From RGIG4079 sp045646905 (GTDB taxonomy: Bacteria; Bacteroidota; Bacteroidia; Bacteroidales; Muribaculaceae): DNA of 64,000 nt. Shown here one piece after another: positions 45,517 to 53,327 of this stretch. The translations under genes and the position numbers were made by a program. Position 1 is the stretch's first letter. Every line of letters starts with the position of its first letter. The notes under the pieces were generated by a model that saw only the letters and a program-made list of their open reading frames with translations, ran no database searches and was not told the origin of the DNA. Location: assembly GCA_045646905.1 (NCBI GenBank), contig JAZRLP010000012.1, positions 1-64,000 on the forward strand, read 5' to 3'.

Positions 45517-46071
45517 TTAGAAGTCAAAGCCAAAATAGAAACTTAACCCATGATTTAAAGTTTCGTCATCTACTTTATTATATGGATCCCATTGATAGTG
45601 GTTTGATATACTTTGTTGCATAGTATAGCCTATTCCTACATTCAAACCAACTCTTCGAGTTAATCCAAATCGGCAACCAATGCTTGGTGCTAAATACAAT
45701 CCTTTCATGTATCCTATGAAGTTATACCCCCCTTTTACATCTACAAAAGGAGTTATGTTGCCATTCAATGGAGTTACTCTCACATTGGCGAAGAATGGCA
45801 TAGTAAACCATGTTTTAGTCGTATAACAATCTAATGAAAATCCTGCTCCAACAAAGAGATATGGATTAAATTGATAACCATGTGATGTTGACCAAAAAAT
45901 TTTGTTTGAGTCATATCCACTTATCTCATTTGCGACTCCGTCCATGCCAACATTTTGTGAATAACCAAAATCAATAAAACCTTTATACCCTCGTTTCACG
46001 CTATAATCTTGCGCAAATGTGCTTAATGAGACACCGAGCATTAATGCTAACGCAACTATCACCTTTTTCAT
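45517..46071 (-). CDS. Outer-membrane barrel-like protein, paralog 2
   Basis: 184 residues with signal peptide (MKKVIVALALMLGVSLSTFAQ). The mature chain is the short form of the paralog family: SVKRGYKGFIDFGYSQN, STSHGYQFNPYLFVGAGFS, PFFANVRVTPLNGNITPFV, APSIGCRFGLTRRVGLNVG and a C-terminal FYFGFDF. About half of its residues are shared with paralog 3 (46716) by eye. A small 8-10-strand barrel is predicted. Upstream is a poly-G plus palindrome element whose distance to the -7 position matches that of paralog 3. Confidence 0.8.
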   Translation of the reverse strand: MKKVIVALALMLGVSLSTFAQDYSVKRGYKGFIDFGYSQNVGMDGVANEISGYDSNKIFWSTSHGYQFNPYLFVGAGFSLDCYTTKTWFTMPFFANVRVTPLNGNITPFVDVKGGYNFIGYMKGLYLAPSIGCRFGLTRRVGLNVGIGYTMQQSISNHYQWDPYNKVDDETLNHGLSFYFGFDF

Positions 46072-46178
46072 ATCTATTAAATTTAATTGTTATAAATCTT
46101 TATATTGCAAGAGTTTGTTTTTGCAAAGATGCAAATTCTTTTCATAAAATACAAATAAAAATAGCGTTATTTTATTGG

Positions 46179-46211
46179 GGGGGTAAATCACTGCTATTCA
46201 ATGACTTACAA
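46179..46211 (-). promoter_or_regulatory. Poly-G plus imperfect palindrome upstream of barrel paralog 2
   Basis: Seven G residues (46179-46185) overlap GTAAATCACTGC (46185-46196), which faces TCAATGACTTAC (46200-46211) across 3 nt; 9 of 12 positions pair. The near edge is 54 nt from the CATCTTTG box at 46131-46124. Confidence 0.6.
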
Positions 46212-46331
46212 TTAACAAGTATTTACCAAAAGAGATTCCTACAGGCATCATTTTTTGCCTTTAAACTTTTTGTATGTGAATTATGTTTTATTACCAGTTT
46301 AGCACTTCTTTCAATTCTAAAATTTGAAATC

Positions 46332-46652
46332 ATGGCACAATTTGATTTTTCGGCAGTACCCATTCACCCCGGTGAGGTTATTAAAAATGAAATAGGTTAT
46401 AACAACATCTCGCAACGCAATTTGGCTAAAGAGATAGGTATGTCGTATTCAGCACTAAACGAACTCCTCAACGCACATCGTCCACTCACCACAAGCACAG
46501 CCTTAATGGTAGAGGCAGCTTTAGGACTCCGTGCCGACATTCTTATGCGAATACAACTCAATTATAACCTCTATCAAGCACGCCACAACTCACAACTGAC
46601 AAATCAAATAAACCAAGTAAAATACATAGGCTCTGCCCCTTTTCACTCATAA
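46332..46652 (+). CDS. HigA-like antitoxin / XRE-family regulator, no toxin partner
   Basis: 106 residues from the ATG at 46332. The opening IHPGEVIKNEI and the helix-turn-helix ISQRNLAKEIGMSYSALNELLNAHRPLTTSTALMVE (read in parts) identify the HigA group of type II antitoxins, which bind their own promoter and a HigB ribonuclease. HigB genes normally lie immediately upstream; here the preceding 250 nt holds only the control region of the divergent barrel gene, and the downstream gene is convergent. So it is an orphan antitoxin or a repurposed regulator, possibly of the adjacent barrel genes (speculative). Confidence 0.85.
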   Translation: MAQFDFSAVPIHPGEVIKNEIGYNNISQRNLAKEIGMSYSALNELLNAHRPLTTSTALMVEAALGLRADILMRIQLNYNLYQARHNSQLTNQINQVKYIGSAPFHS

Positions 46653-46661
46653 ACAACAACA

Positions 46662-46693
46662 AAGCAGTGAACGAAAAATCGCCCACTGCTTTA
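46662..46693. terminator. Bidirectional terminator between HigA-like gene and barrel paralog 3
   Basis: AAAGCAGTG (46662-46670) and CACTGCTTT (46685-46693), perfect 9-bp stem between convergent genes. Confidence 0.75.
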
Positions 46694-46715
46694 TGCTATA
46701 TAGCCTGTATTCCTC

Positions 46716-47276
46716 TTAAAAATCGAAGCCTACATTTACACCAAATCCATTAGTGTCCATCATTACCCCCTTGTAATATCCCATTGGGTCATAAACATAT
46801 TTGCGTTTAGGTACGGTTATATATGTATATCCCACCCCGACATTGATACCTACGCTTCTTGTAATTCCAAATCGGCAACCAATATGTGCTGATAAATATG
46901 GACCTTGGAAATATCCCAAACTATATCCACCTTTTACATCAACAAATGGGGTAATATTACCGACCAATGGTGTTACTCGGGCGTTTACAAATAATGGAGC
47001 GGCAAAATACAAACTTTCAGTGTAGCAATCGAGTGAGACACCCCCTCCTAAAAAGAGGTATGGATTGAGTTGAATACCATGTGATGTTGTCAACTCGATA
47101 CGACTCATTCCAAACTTTCCATATTTTTGGCTTGTGTGAAATTCCAACTCCGAACCACTATAAATAAATCCTGCTTCAAAGAATCCTTTATATCCAGGTT
47201 TTAGGCTATAATCTTGAGCAAATGCACCAAACGACAAACCTAAAATCAATGTCAATGCAATAATTACCTTTTTCAT
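46716..47276 (-). CDS. Outer-membrane barrel-like protein, paralog 3
   Basis: 186 residues with signal peptide (MKKVIIALTLILGLSFGAFAQ). The order of strands matches paralog 2: SLKPGYKGFFEAGFIYSG, TTSHGIQLNPYLFLGGGVS, LFVNARVTPLVGNITPFVD, SAHIGCRFGITRSVGINVG, ending VNVGFDF. Promoter box TAACTTTG at 47332-47339; a perfect palindrome with a G run lies upstream. Terminator at 46662. The function is unknown. Confidence 0.8.
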   Translation of the reverse strand: MKKVIIALTLILGLSFGAFAQDYSLKPGYKGFFEAGFIYSGSELEFHTSQKYGKFGMSRIELTTSHGIQLNPYLFLGGGVSLDCYTESLYFAAPLFVNARVTPLVGNITPFVDVKGGYSLGYFQGPYLSAHIGCRFGITRSVGINVGVGYTYITVPKRKYVYDPMGYYKGVMMDTNGFGVNVGFDF

Positions 47277-47331
47277 AACTTTTTAATTTTAATGTTTTCA
47301 AAATTTGTTCCTCTTAAGAGGTTATTTATCG

Positions 47332-47339
47332 CAAAGTTA
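47332..47339 (-). promoter_or_regulatory. -7 promoter box of barrel paralog 3
   Basis: TAACTTTG on the minus strand, 55 nt before the ATG at 47276. Confidence 0.55.
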
Positions 47340-47385
47340 ACAAAACTTTTTCTAAAAAAAACAATATTATCAAGGGCAATTTAAT

Positions 47386-47418
47386 GGGGGGGTAATTTAT
47401 TGACATTCAATAAATTAC
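47386..47418 (-). promoter_or_regulatory. Poly-G plus perfect palindrome upstream of barrel paralog 3
   Basis: Seven G residues (47386-47392) overlap GTAATTTATTGA (47392-47403), followed by CAT and TCAATAAATTAC (47407-47418), a perfect 12-bp inverted repeat. The near edge is 53 nt from the -7 box, matching the element at 46179. Confidence 0.7.
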
Positions 47419-47455
47419 ATATCAAAAAAAATCAACACAAAATAACAACAAAATA

Positions 47456-47484
47456 GGGAAACGCATCTTGAAGATGCATTTCCC
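47456..47484 (-). terminator. Terminator after TonB receptor gene
   Basis: GGGAAACGCATCTT (47456-47469) and the following AAGATGCATTTCCC form a long stem with one mismatch, 45 nt after the stop codon. Confidence 0.8.
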
Positions 47485-47529
47485 CTTTGGTAATTCGTAT
47501 AATTCTAAATGGGTTTACCCCCAAATGTT

Positions 47530-49944
47530 CTACATAAAGAACTTCACACCTGCAAAATATGTGCGAGGGGCTGTGGGACCATAGAAATATCCCGAGTCGC
47601 GGAATGTGCCTGTGTCGAGGTCTTTTTGGAACGCATTGAATATGTTTTTCACTCCGGCATTGACTTGCATACTTAATAATTTGGTTAAAGGGATGGTGTA
47701 GTTTAATTTCACATTAAAGTCAAAGAAATCGGGAGTGTGAACCAATTCATCGTGCTTGATGTAGTTATTAGCCACATATTCATCATAATAAGGATCATCT
47801 TGAAGCACTTCGCCAGGAGCATAATGAGGCACATACATGCGACCAGTATATACGCCCGACAATGCCCATTCAAAGTTGCGGAACAACTCACCGCTCAAAG
47901 TAAAGTAGCCATATAAATCGGGGGTACGCATCATATATTTTGTTGGAGCAACCGATGGGTCTTCACTCCATTGTTCGGCTTCTTTATAGCGACTTTGTTG
48001 CCATGTAGCACCAAGTTGCAATGCTATATCTTTCCCATGCGCAATCTTGAAATCAACATTGGCACCATACACATGAGCGCCACTACCATTGCGACGAATC
48101 TTAACATTTGAACGCAATGAGTCTTCTTCAAGCACAAACACATCGTCGAGAGTGGTATAGAATCCTTCAACAAGCAAGTTGGCTTGCCAGTGACCTATGT
48201 TGCACACCCAATCGACCGAGCCACTAAACGAGTTAGAGCGCTCTGGGCGCAATCCATCGGCAAGTTCGATTAATGTACCTTCACCACCTACGGCTGTGAT
48301 GTGAAGGTCTTCATCATAGGCTTGAGGTGCACGGAAACCAGTTGACCATGTCACTCGCGCTTGAAACTTATCATTTGCCTTATACATAAGATTTACACGA
48401 GGGCTCAAAATAGGGTTCTCAATGAGGTTGTGATTGTCGAGGCGCAAACCTGCAAGCAATGTAAAATGATTCATTTTCCACTCGTTTTGCACAAAAGCAC
48501 CAAAGATTTTCACTTCTTGATTCATGTCACGACCATACCCCACCATCACATCGTGCATAGAGTTGCTTTGGTATTCAAGACCAGCAGTAAATGTTGCAGG
48601 CGAGAAAATCACTTTGTCATAATTTCCGGTGTACATACCACCCACTACCCATGTCAAGTCGTCGGTTTTGCCATATGCATTAGGATTTTGTTGTGCTCCG
48701 TAGTAACTATTGCGATTAATATCTTGGATTGAGGTGTAGAGCGACATGCGATGTTTATACTCGTTCCACGATTGTTCATAGCTCAAGCCTCCACTATTGA
48801 TGAGGTGACTTGTTTGCTCTGTAATGTCAGATTGGAATGGCTCAAGATCAAACTTATTCCCTCCACGGCGAAACTCGTTGGTAGTGTGATATTCCAAACT
48901 AATGCGACTAAACATTGATGGGCGATAGTAGGCATTAACACCAAAAGAGTTAAGGTTCATCAATCCCACCTCCGAGAAACCATCACTATTGGCATCATAG
49001 GGGTTGCGATTACGGAATGTTTCATAAAGTGCAATACCATACTTGTTGTCTTCCGACACCAATGAGGCATTGGCATTCATCACCTCTTCCCATGCACCAC
49101 CATTCATGTTTGAGATGGTAGTTCCCACACTAAAAGAGTTATTAATGGGGTCTTTTGTGATAATATTAATTGTTCCACCCACAGCATTAGCGCCAAAGAG
49201 AGCCGAACCGCCCCCACGCACAACCTCTATGCGATCAATCATATTCACTGGCAACTGTTCAAGGGCATATACCCCCGACAATGCACTTACAACTGGACGG
49301 CTATTAATCAACACTTGCGAATAAGGCCCTTCAAGTCCATTGATGCGCACTTGTGGGAATGCACAGTTTTGACAACTATTTTCCACGCGAAGCCCCGATT
49401 GGAAATTGAGTGATTGCGCCAAGTCGGTTGAATTTGTTCGCTCAAACAATTGTTGATTCAAGATATTAACCACCACAGGAGCTTCACATCGACGCACAGC
49501 ATTGCGCGATGCCGACACTACTACATCGTCGAGTTGCACACTACTTGCATCAAGTTCAACATCAATATGTTTAAACTCATGTCCTTTCAATGACACTTCG
49601 ACCTTTTTTGTCCCATAGCCCATGCATTGCACACGAAGGGTGTATTTGCCATCAGCGAGGTTTTCAATAAAGAACTCACCTCCGTCGCCAGCCATTACAC
49701 CATCGGCCGTTTCTTCAACATATATTGTAGCAAATGGTATTACCTCGTGGCTACCATATTCAAACACATGGCCGGTAATAGCATTTTTCTTAAATTTATC
49801 GAGATTTTCTCCATGTGTGTGACCATGAAGATGGCAATAATGCTGACCATGTTCATGGCTATGATCTTCACCATGCCCTGCCGCACTCATAGTAGCATAT
49901 GCGCCTATTAACATAGACACACACACCATAATTATTTTTTTCAT
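47530..49944 (-). CDS. TonB-dependent receptor with His-rich N-terminus (probable metal uptake)
   Basis: 804 residues. After the signal peptide, residues about 22-46 hold ten or so histidines (HGEDHSHEHGQHYCHLHGHT). A carboxypeptidase-regulatory-like domain (about 55-135, ITGHVFEYGSHEVIPFATIYV), the plug (VVVSASRNAVRR, VRINGLEGPYSQVLINSRP, IEVVRGGGSALFGANAVGGTIN in parts) and the 22-strand barrel follow, ending RTYFAGVKFFM. There is a Cys pair (SCQNC) in the plug. His-rich segments suggest binding of zinc, copper or a similar metal ion. There is no SusD partner, so it is not a glycan uptake system. It follows the His-rich 113-aa gene by 63 nt on the same strand. Confidence 0.9.
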   Translation of the reverse strand: MKKIIMVCVSMLIGAYATMSAAGHGEDHSHEHGQHYCHLHGHTHGENLDKFKKNAITGHVFEYGSHEVIPFATIYVEETADGVMAGDGGEFFIENLADGKYTLRVQCMGYGTKKVEVSLKGHEFKHIDVELDASSVQLDDVVVSASRNAVRRCEAPVVVNILNQQLFERTNSTDLAQSLNFQSGLRVENSCQNCAFPQVRINGLEGPYSQVLINSRPVVSALSGVYALEQLPVNMIDRIEVVRGGGSALFGANAVGGTINIITKDPINNSFSVGTTISNMNGGAWEEVMNANASLVSEDNKYGIALYETFRNRNPYDANSDGFSEVGLMNLNSFGVNAYYRPSMFSRISLEYHTTNEFRRGGNKFDLEPFQSDITEQTSHLINSGGLSYEQSWNEYKHRMSLYTSIQDINRNSYYGAQQNPNAYGKTDDLTWVVGGMYTGNYDKVIFSPATFTAGLEYQSNSMHDVMVGYGRDMNQEVKIFGAFVQNEWKMNHFTLLAGLRLDNHNLIENPILSPRVNLMYKANDKFQARVTWSTGFRAPQAYDEDLHITAVGGEGTLIELADGLRPERSNSFSGSVDWVCNIGHWQANLLVEGFYTTLDDVFVLEEDSLRSNVKIRRNGSGAHVYGANVDFKIAHGKDIALQLGATWQQSRYKEAEQWSEDPSVAPTKYMMRTPDLYGYFTLSGELFRNFEWALSGVYTGRMYVPHYAPGEVLQDDPYYDEYVANNYIKHDELVHTPDFFDFNVKLNYTIPLTKLLSMQVNAGVKNIFNAFQKDLDTGTFRDSGYFYGPTAPRTYFAGVKFFM

Positions 49945-50007
49945 TTTGAAACTTGTAATTAATTGGTTGTAAAAAACTTTATCAGTTTAGTTGGTAAATC
50001 AGTTTTT

Positions 50008-50349
50008 TTAACAACACACAGGAGGAGCTCGCAAAGAAATGCCAGTTTCTCTCGCATTAATTACATTTAGGTCGTGTTTTACATATCCAACCTCCTCAAC
50101 GCTATTGTGATATACCTTAATTTCATCACACACAGCATGCTCAAGCCCATTAAATGAGCTCAACTGCCCTATTACTATAATTTGCGATGAAGAGTGAGAG
50201 TGATTACTATTGGTAAAGGGGTGAGAGTGTGCCACCATTGTCCCCTCGACATTGTGAGTGTGCACAAACATCGTAACAGCAACCTTGTAGGTCATCAACA
50301 GCGCTAATAATAGCACTGCACCTATTGCTTTGCGATGTTCTACTCTCAT
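50008..50349 (-). CDS. Small His-rich membrane-anchored protein
   Basis: 113 residues. One N-terminal hydrophobic segment (AIGAVLLLALLMTYKVAVTMFV) leads into a His/Ser/Asn-rich part (HTHNVEGTMVAHSHPF, NHSHSSSQ), a strand region and a C-terminal RAPPVCC with two terminal cysteines. The topology suggests a periplasmic metal-binding peptide tethered to the inner membrane. First gene of the operon with the His-rich TonB receptor; promoter at 50378. No domain name is known to me. Confidence 0.75.
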   Translation of the reverse strand: MRVEHRKAIGAVLLLALLMTYKVAVTMFVHTHNVEGTMVAHSHPFTNSNHSHSSSQIIVIGQLSSFNGLEHAVCDEIKVYHNSVEEVGYVKHDLNVINARETGISLRAPPVCC

Positions 50350-50377
50350 TTTTATATTTATTATCTAAAAAACTCCA

Positions 50378-50385
50378 CAAAGTTA
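50378..50385 (-). promoter_or_regulatory. -7 promoter box of the His-rich/TonB operon
   Basis: TAACTTTG on the minus strand, 29 nt before the ATG at 50349. No typical Fur/Zur palindrome was noticed next to it. Confidence 0.6.
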
Positions 50386-50417
50386 CACTTTTTTCAACAT
50401 TTTTACAACCAAAACTA

Positions 50418-50448
50418 TTGACAACGGCTCTTGATTGTATTAATTTTG
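50418..50448 (+). promoter_or_regulatory. Promoter of the ftsX operon
   Basis: TTG (50418-50420), 20-nt spacer, TAATTTTG (50441-50448), 55 nt before the ftsX ATG at 50504. Confidence 0.65.
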
Positions 50449-50503
50449 CAGATTATTAACCAAATTGGCATTTTATGCGCATAAATGCCAAAACATATTA
50501 TTC

Positions 50504-51379
50504 ATGAGCAAAAAACAAAAATCAGCAATATCAACTTTCAGCGCACAAATCACCTCTACGATTAGTGTCACCTTGGTACTCCTAATATTGGGCATTGTTG
50601 CCTTTATAGGTGTTGCTGCACGAGGCATCTCAAATGATCTCAAAGAAAACATTGGATTTGTGGTGATGCTTAACGATAGCATTTCCGATTCAGAATTAAA
50701 CGCACTTAAACAAAAATGGGCTAAAGCCCCATATGTTGCCAGTCAACAATTCATCTCGGCCGACGAGGCTTTGCAACAAGAATCGGAACGCATGGGCGAA
50801 GATGTACTCGAAATGATGGCAGGCATCAACCCTTATCAACCCGAATTTGAAATAAAACTCAAGCCCCAATACTCATCACGCGATAGTATTGAATCGATTA
50901 CTGCTTCACTTGTAGGAGTTAAAGGCATTGAGAATATTGTGACCGACACCACTATGATTGACGAGATAAACACCAGCATCAACAATGTGATTTTTGCATT
51001 AATTATTATTGCCGGAGCATTGCTTTTAATATCGTTTGTCCTCATCAATAACGCAGTGCGACTCACCGTATATTCTAAACGATTCATCATTCACACGATG
51101 AAACTTGTGGGCGCTACCGGTGGATATATACGCCGTCCATTTATAATCAACAACATTGTTCACGGAATATTTGCGGCAATCATTGCTAATGCTATACTTG
51201 CAGGTATATTCTATTACCTTCGCACCATCGACTACTCGGTGAGCAACACCATCTCATGGATTGATGCAGCATATATTTTTGGCGGTCTGCTTATAATTGG
51301 CATCATAATATGCTCTTTTGCCGCGCTATTTGCCACCAACAAATATTTGCGTTCAAACTATGATGACATGTTTAAATAA
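50504..51379 (+). CDS. ftsX: Cell division protein FtsX
   Basis: 291 residues from the ATG at 50504 (the in-frame upstream extension has no membrane logic). Four membrane helices: one N-terminal (VTLVLLILGIVAFIGVAA), a periplasmic loop of about 110 residues (VVMLNDSISDSELNALKQ, SADEALQQESERMGED), and three C-terminal (with AVRLTVYSKRFIIHTMKLVGA). FtsX with the ATPase FtsE activates peptidoglycan hydrolases at the septum; ftsE is not in this window, as is common in Bacteroidetes. First gene of the housekeeping run to queA. Confidence 0.93.
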   Translation: MSKKQKSAISTFSAQITSTISVTLVLLILGIVAFIGVAARGISNDLKENIGFVVMLNDSISDSELNALKQKWAKAPYVASQQFISADEALQQESERMGEDVLEMMAGINPYQPEFEIKLKPQYSSRDSIESITASLVGVKGIENIVTDTTMIDEINTSINNVIFALIIIAGALLLISFVLINNAVRLTVYSKRFIIHTMKLVGATGGYIRRPFIINNIVHGIFAAIIANAILAGIFYYLRTIDYSVSNTISWIDAAYIFGGLLIIGIIICSFAALFATNKYLRSNYDDMFK

Positions 51380-51409
51380 CAACAAAAATTAAAAAAGATT
51401 CAATTTATA

Positions 51410-51697
51410 ATGGCACAAAAAATCAACCGACCAACTTCTCGAATTAACCGACCAACTCCTCCCGAAAACAAACGCGTTGTTTTCCCTTTGCATCGTATTA
51501 ACCTCATCCTTATGGCAATTGCCGGAGCGATGATTGTACTTGGGTTTGTATTAATGACTGGCGACAGCACTTCAATGGAAAGTTTCAACTCCGACATCTT
51601 CAGCACTCGTCGCATCATCGTAGGTCCTACTATCGCGTTCCTTGGATTTATATTTATGGGATTTGGTATCATCTATCGTTCAAAGAAAGAAAAATAG
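51410..51697 (+). CDS. DUF3098 family membrane protein
   Basis: 95 residues. A hydrophilic N-terminus (SRINRPTPPENKRVVFPLHR) is followed by two membrane helices (LILMAIAGAMIVLGFVLM and VGPTIAFLGFIFMGFGII) with a short loop (STSMESFNSDIFSTRR) and a basic tail (YRSKKEK). This family is found in Bacteroidetes between ftsX and uppP; the function is unknown, with envelope or division suggested by neighbours. Confidence 0.9.
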   Translation: MAQKINRPTSRINRPTPPENKRVVFPLHRINLILMAIAGAMIVLGFVLMTGDSTSMESFNSDIFSTRRIIVGPTIAFLGFIFMGFGIIYRSKKEK

Positions 51698-51703
51698 TAC
51701 TAA

Positions 51704-52549
51704 ATGGATATTCTCGATTCGATTATTATTGCCATCGTTGAAGGGCTCACCGAGTTTCTCCCTGTATCTTCAACTGGGCACATGATTATTGCTCAAAACA
51801 TCTTGGGTGTAGAAAGCACCGACTATGTCAAAGCATTTACTTTCATCATTCAATTTGGCGCAATCCTATCGGTAGTGTGGCTATATTGGAAACGCTTTTT
51901 CCTACTCAATCTCACTCCTGCCCCCGAAGGTGCTGGATGGGCAAAACGCTTCTTGCACAAATATGACTTTTACTGGAAACTATTCATAGCATTTATTCCT
52001 GCTGCCGTGTTGGGGCTTTTATGCAACGATTTCATCGACGAAATGCTCGAAAAAGTGTGGGTTGTAGCCGTGATGCTTGTGTTAGGTGGTATTTTTATGC
52101 TCTTCTGCGACAAGATATTCAACAAAGGTAGCGAAGACACCAAAATGACCGAAAAGCGCGCCTTTATGGTGGGACTTTTCCAATGCATATCAATGATTCC
52201 TGGGGTATCACGCTCAATGGCTACTATAGTGGGTGGTATGGCACAAAAAATGACTCGCAAGGCAGCTGCCGAATTTTCATTTTTCCTTGCTGTGCCCACA
52301 ATGCTCGGGGCTACCGTGTATAAAGCCTACAAACTCATCAAAGATCATGGCATTGAACTCATCACCGACAACCTCGACACTTTGATTATTGGCAACATCG
52401 TAGCATTTATTGTGGCAATACTTGCTATCAAATTCTTCATCAACTTTGTGTCGAAGCATGGTTTCAAAGCCTTTGGATGGTATCGCATTGTTGTGGGTGG
52501 AGCTATACTCATAATGATTGCTTGTGGCATGAACTTGCAAATCATGTAA
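51704..52549 (+). CDS. uppP: Undecaprenyl-diphosphatase
   Basis: 281 residues, multi-pass inner-membrane protein of the BacA/UppP family that dephosphorylates undecaprenyl diphosphate to recycle the lipid carrier for cell-wall synthesis. Signature segments: EGLTEFLPVSSTGHM near the N-terminus and PGVSRSMATIVGGM with the catalytic serine/arginine near residue 170. Starts 6 nt after the DUF3098 stop. It can also give bacitracin tolerance (family knowledge). Confidence 0.96.
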   Translation: MDILDSIIIAIVEGLTEFLPVSSTGHMIIAQNILGVESTDYVKAFTFIIQFGAILSVVWLYWKRFFLLNLTPAPEGAGWAKRFLHKYDFYWKLFIAFIPAAVLGLLCNDFIDEMLEKVWVVAVMLVLGGIFMLFCDKIFNKGSEDTKMTEKRAFMVGLFQCISMIPGVSRSMATIVGGMAQKMTRKAAAEFSFFLAVPTMLGATVYKAYKLIKDHGIELITDNLDTLIIGNIVAFIVAILAIKFFINFVSKHGFKAFGWYRIVVGGAILIMIACGMNLQIM

Positions 52550-52565
52550 TAACAACTTTTAGACT

Positions 52566-53285
52566 ATGTTTAATCCGTTAGAAGGAGAAATATTATATAT
52601 CGACAAGCCTCTTCATTGGTCATCGTTTGACGCGGTGAAGCGTGTGCGTGGTATCATGGCTCGCCGTCTCAAAATCAAAAAGATGAAAGTGGGACATGCT
52701 GGCACACTCGACCCTTTGGCTACTGGTGTGATGATTGTGTGCACCGGAAAAGCAACCAAACGCATCGATGAACTACAAGCCCACACCAAAGAGTATGTGG
52801 CCACCATTGCTTTAGGAGCAACAACTCCGTCGTTTGACCTCGAAACAGAGATTGATGCTACATATCCTACCGAGCACATCACTCGTGAAATGGTCGAAGA
52901 GGTATTGAAAAAATTCACCGGACGCATCGAACAAGTGCCACCTGCATTTTCAGCGTGTAAAATAGATGGCAAACGCGCCTATAAAATGGCTCGCAAAGGG
53001 AAAGAGGTAGAACTAAAAGCCAAAATTCTTGTTATTGATGAAATTGAACTTTTAGAATATTCTCAACAAAGCATCGTGGTGAGAGTCGTTTGTAGCAAAG
53101 GCACATATATACGCGCTCTTGCTCGCGATATTGGAGCGGCGCTCAATTCAGGAGGTCACTTGACTGCTCTTCGTCGCACTCGCGTGGGTGATGTCAAGGT
53201 TGAAGATTGCCTATCGGTAGAACAAGCCGTTGAAATGCTCAATAACATCGAAATCGTTATGCCCGAGGCCAACGAAAACAAATAA
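52566..53285 (+). CDS. truB: tRNA pseudouridine(55) synthase
   Basis: 239 residues, the short form without a C-terminal PUA domain, as in other Bacteroidetes. It converts U55 of tRNAs to pseudouridine. The catalytic Asp is in GHAGTLDPLATGVM near residue 43; KTPLHWSSFDAVKR-like opening (DKPLHWSSFDAVKR) and CSKGTYIRALARDIG are further signatures. It follows uppP by 16 nt and precedes queA. Confidence 0.95.
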   Translation: MFNPLEGEILYIDKPLHWSSFDAVKRVRGIMARRLKIKKMKVGHAGTLDPLATGVMIVCTGKATKRIDELQAHTKEYVATIALGATTPSFDLETEIDATYPTEHITREMVEEVLKKFTGRIEQVPPAFSACKIDGKRAYKMARKGKEVELKAKILVIDEIELLEYSQQSIVVRVVCSKGTYIRALARDIGAALNSGGHLTALRRTRVGDVKVEDCLSVEQAVEMLNNIEIVMPEANENK

Positions 53286-53327
53286 TCAATAGAATAATAA
53301 TAAATCACATAATAAAACACCTTAATT

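Noticed and set aside
46017..46331. Possible HigB toxin upstream of the HigA-like gene
   Set aside because: The plus-strand frame here is AT-biased, overlaps the divergent barrel gene and control region, and lacks HigB motifs.
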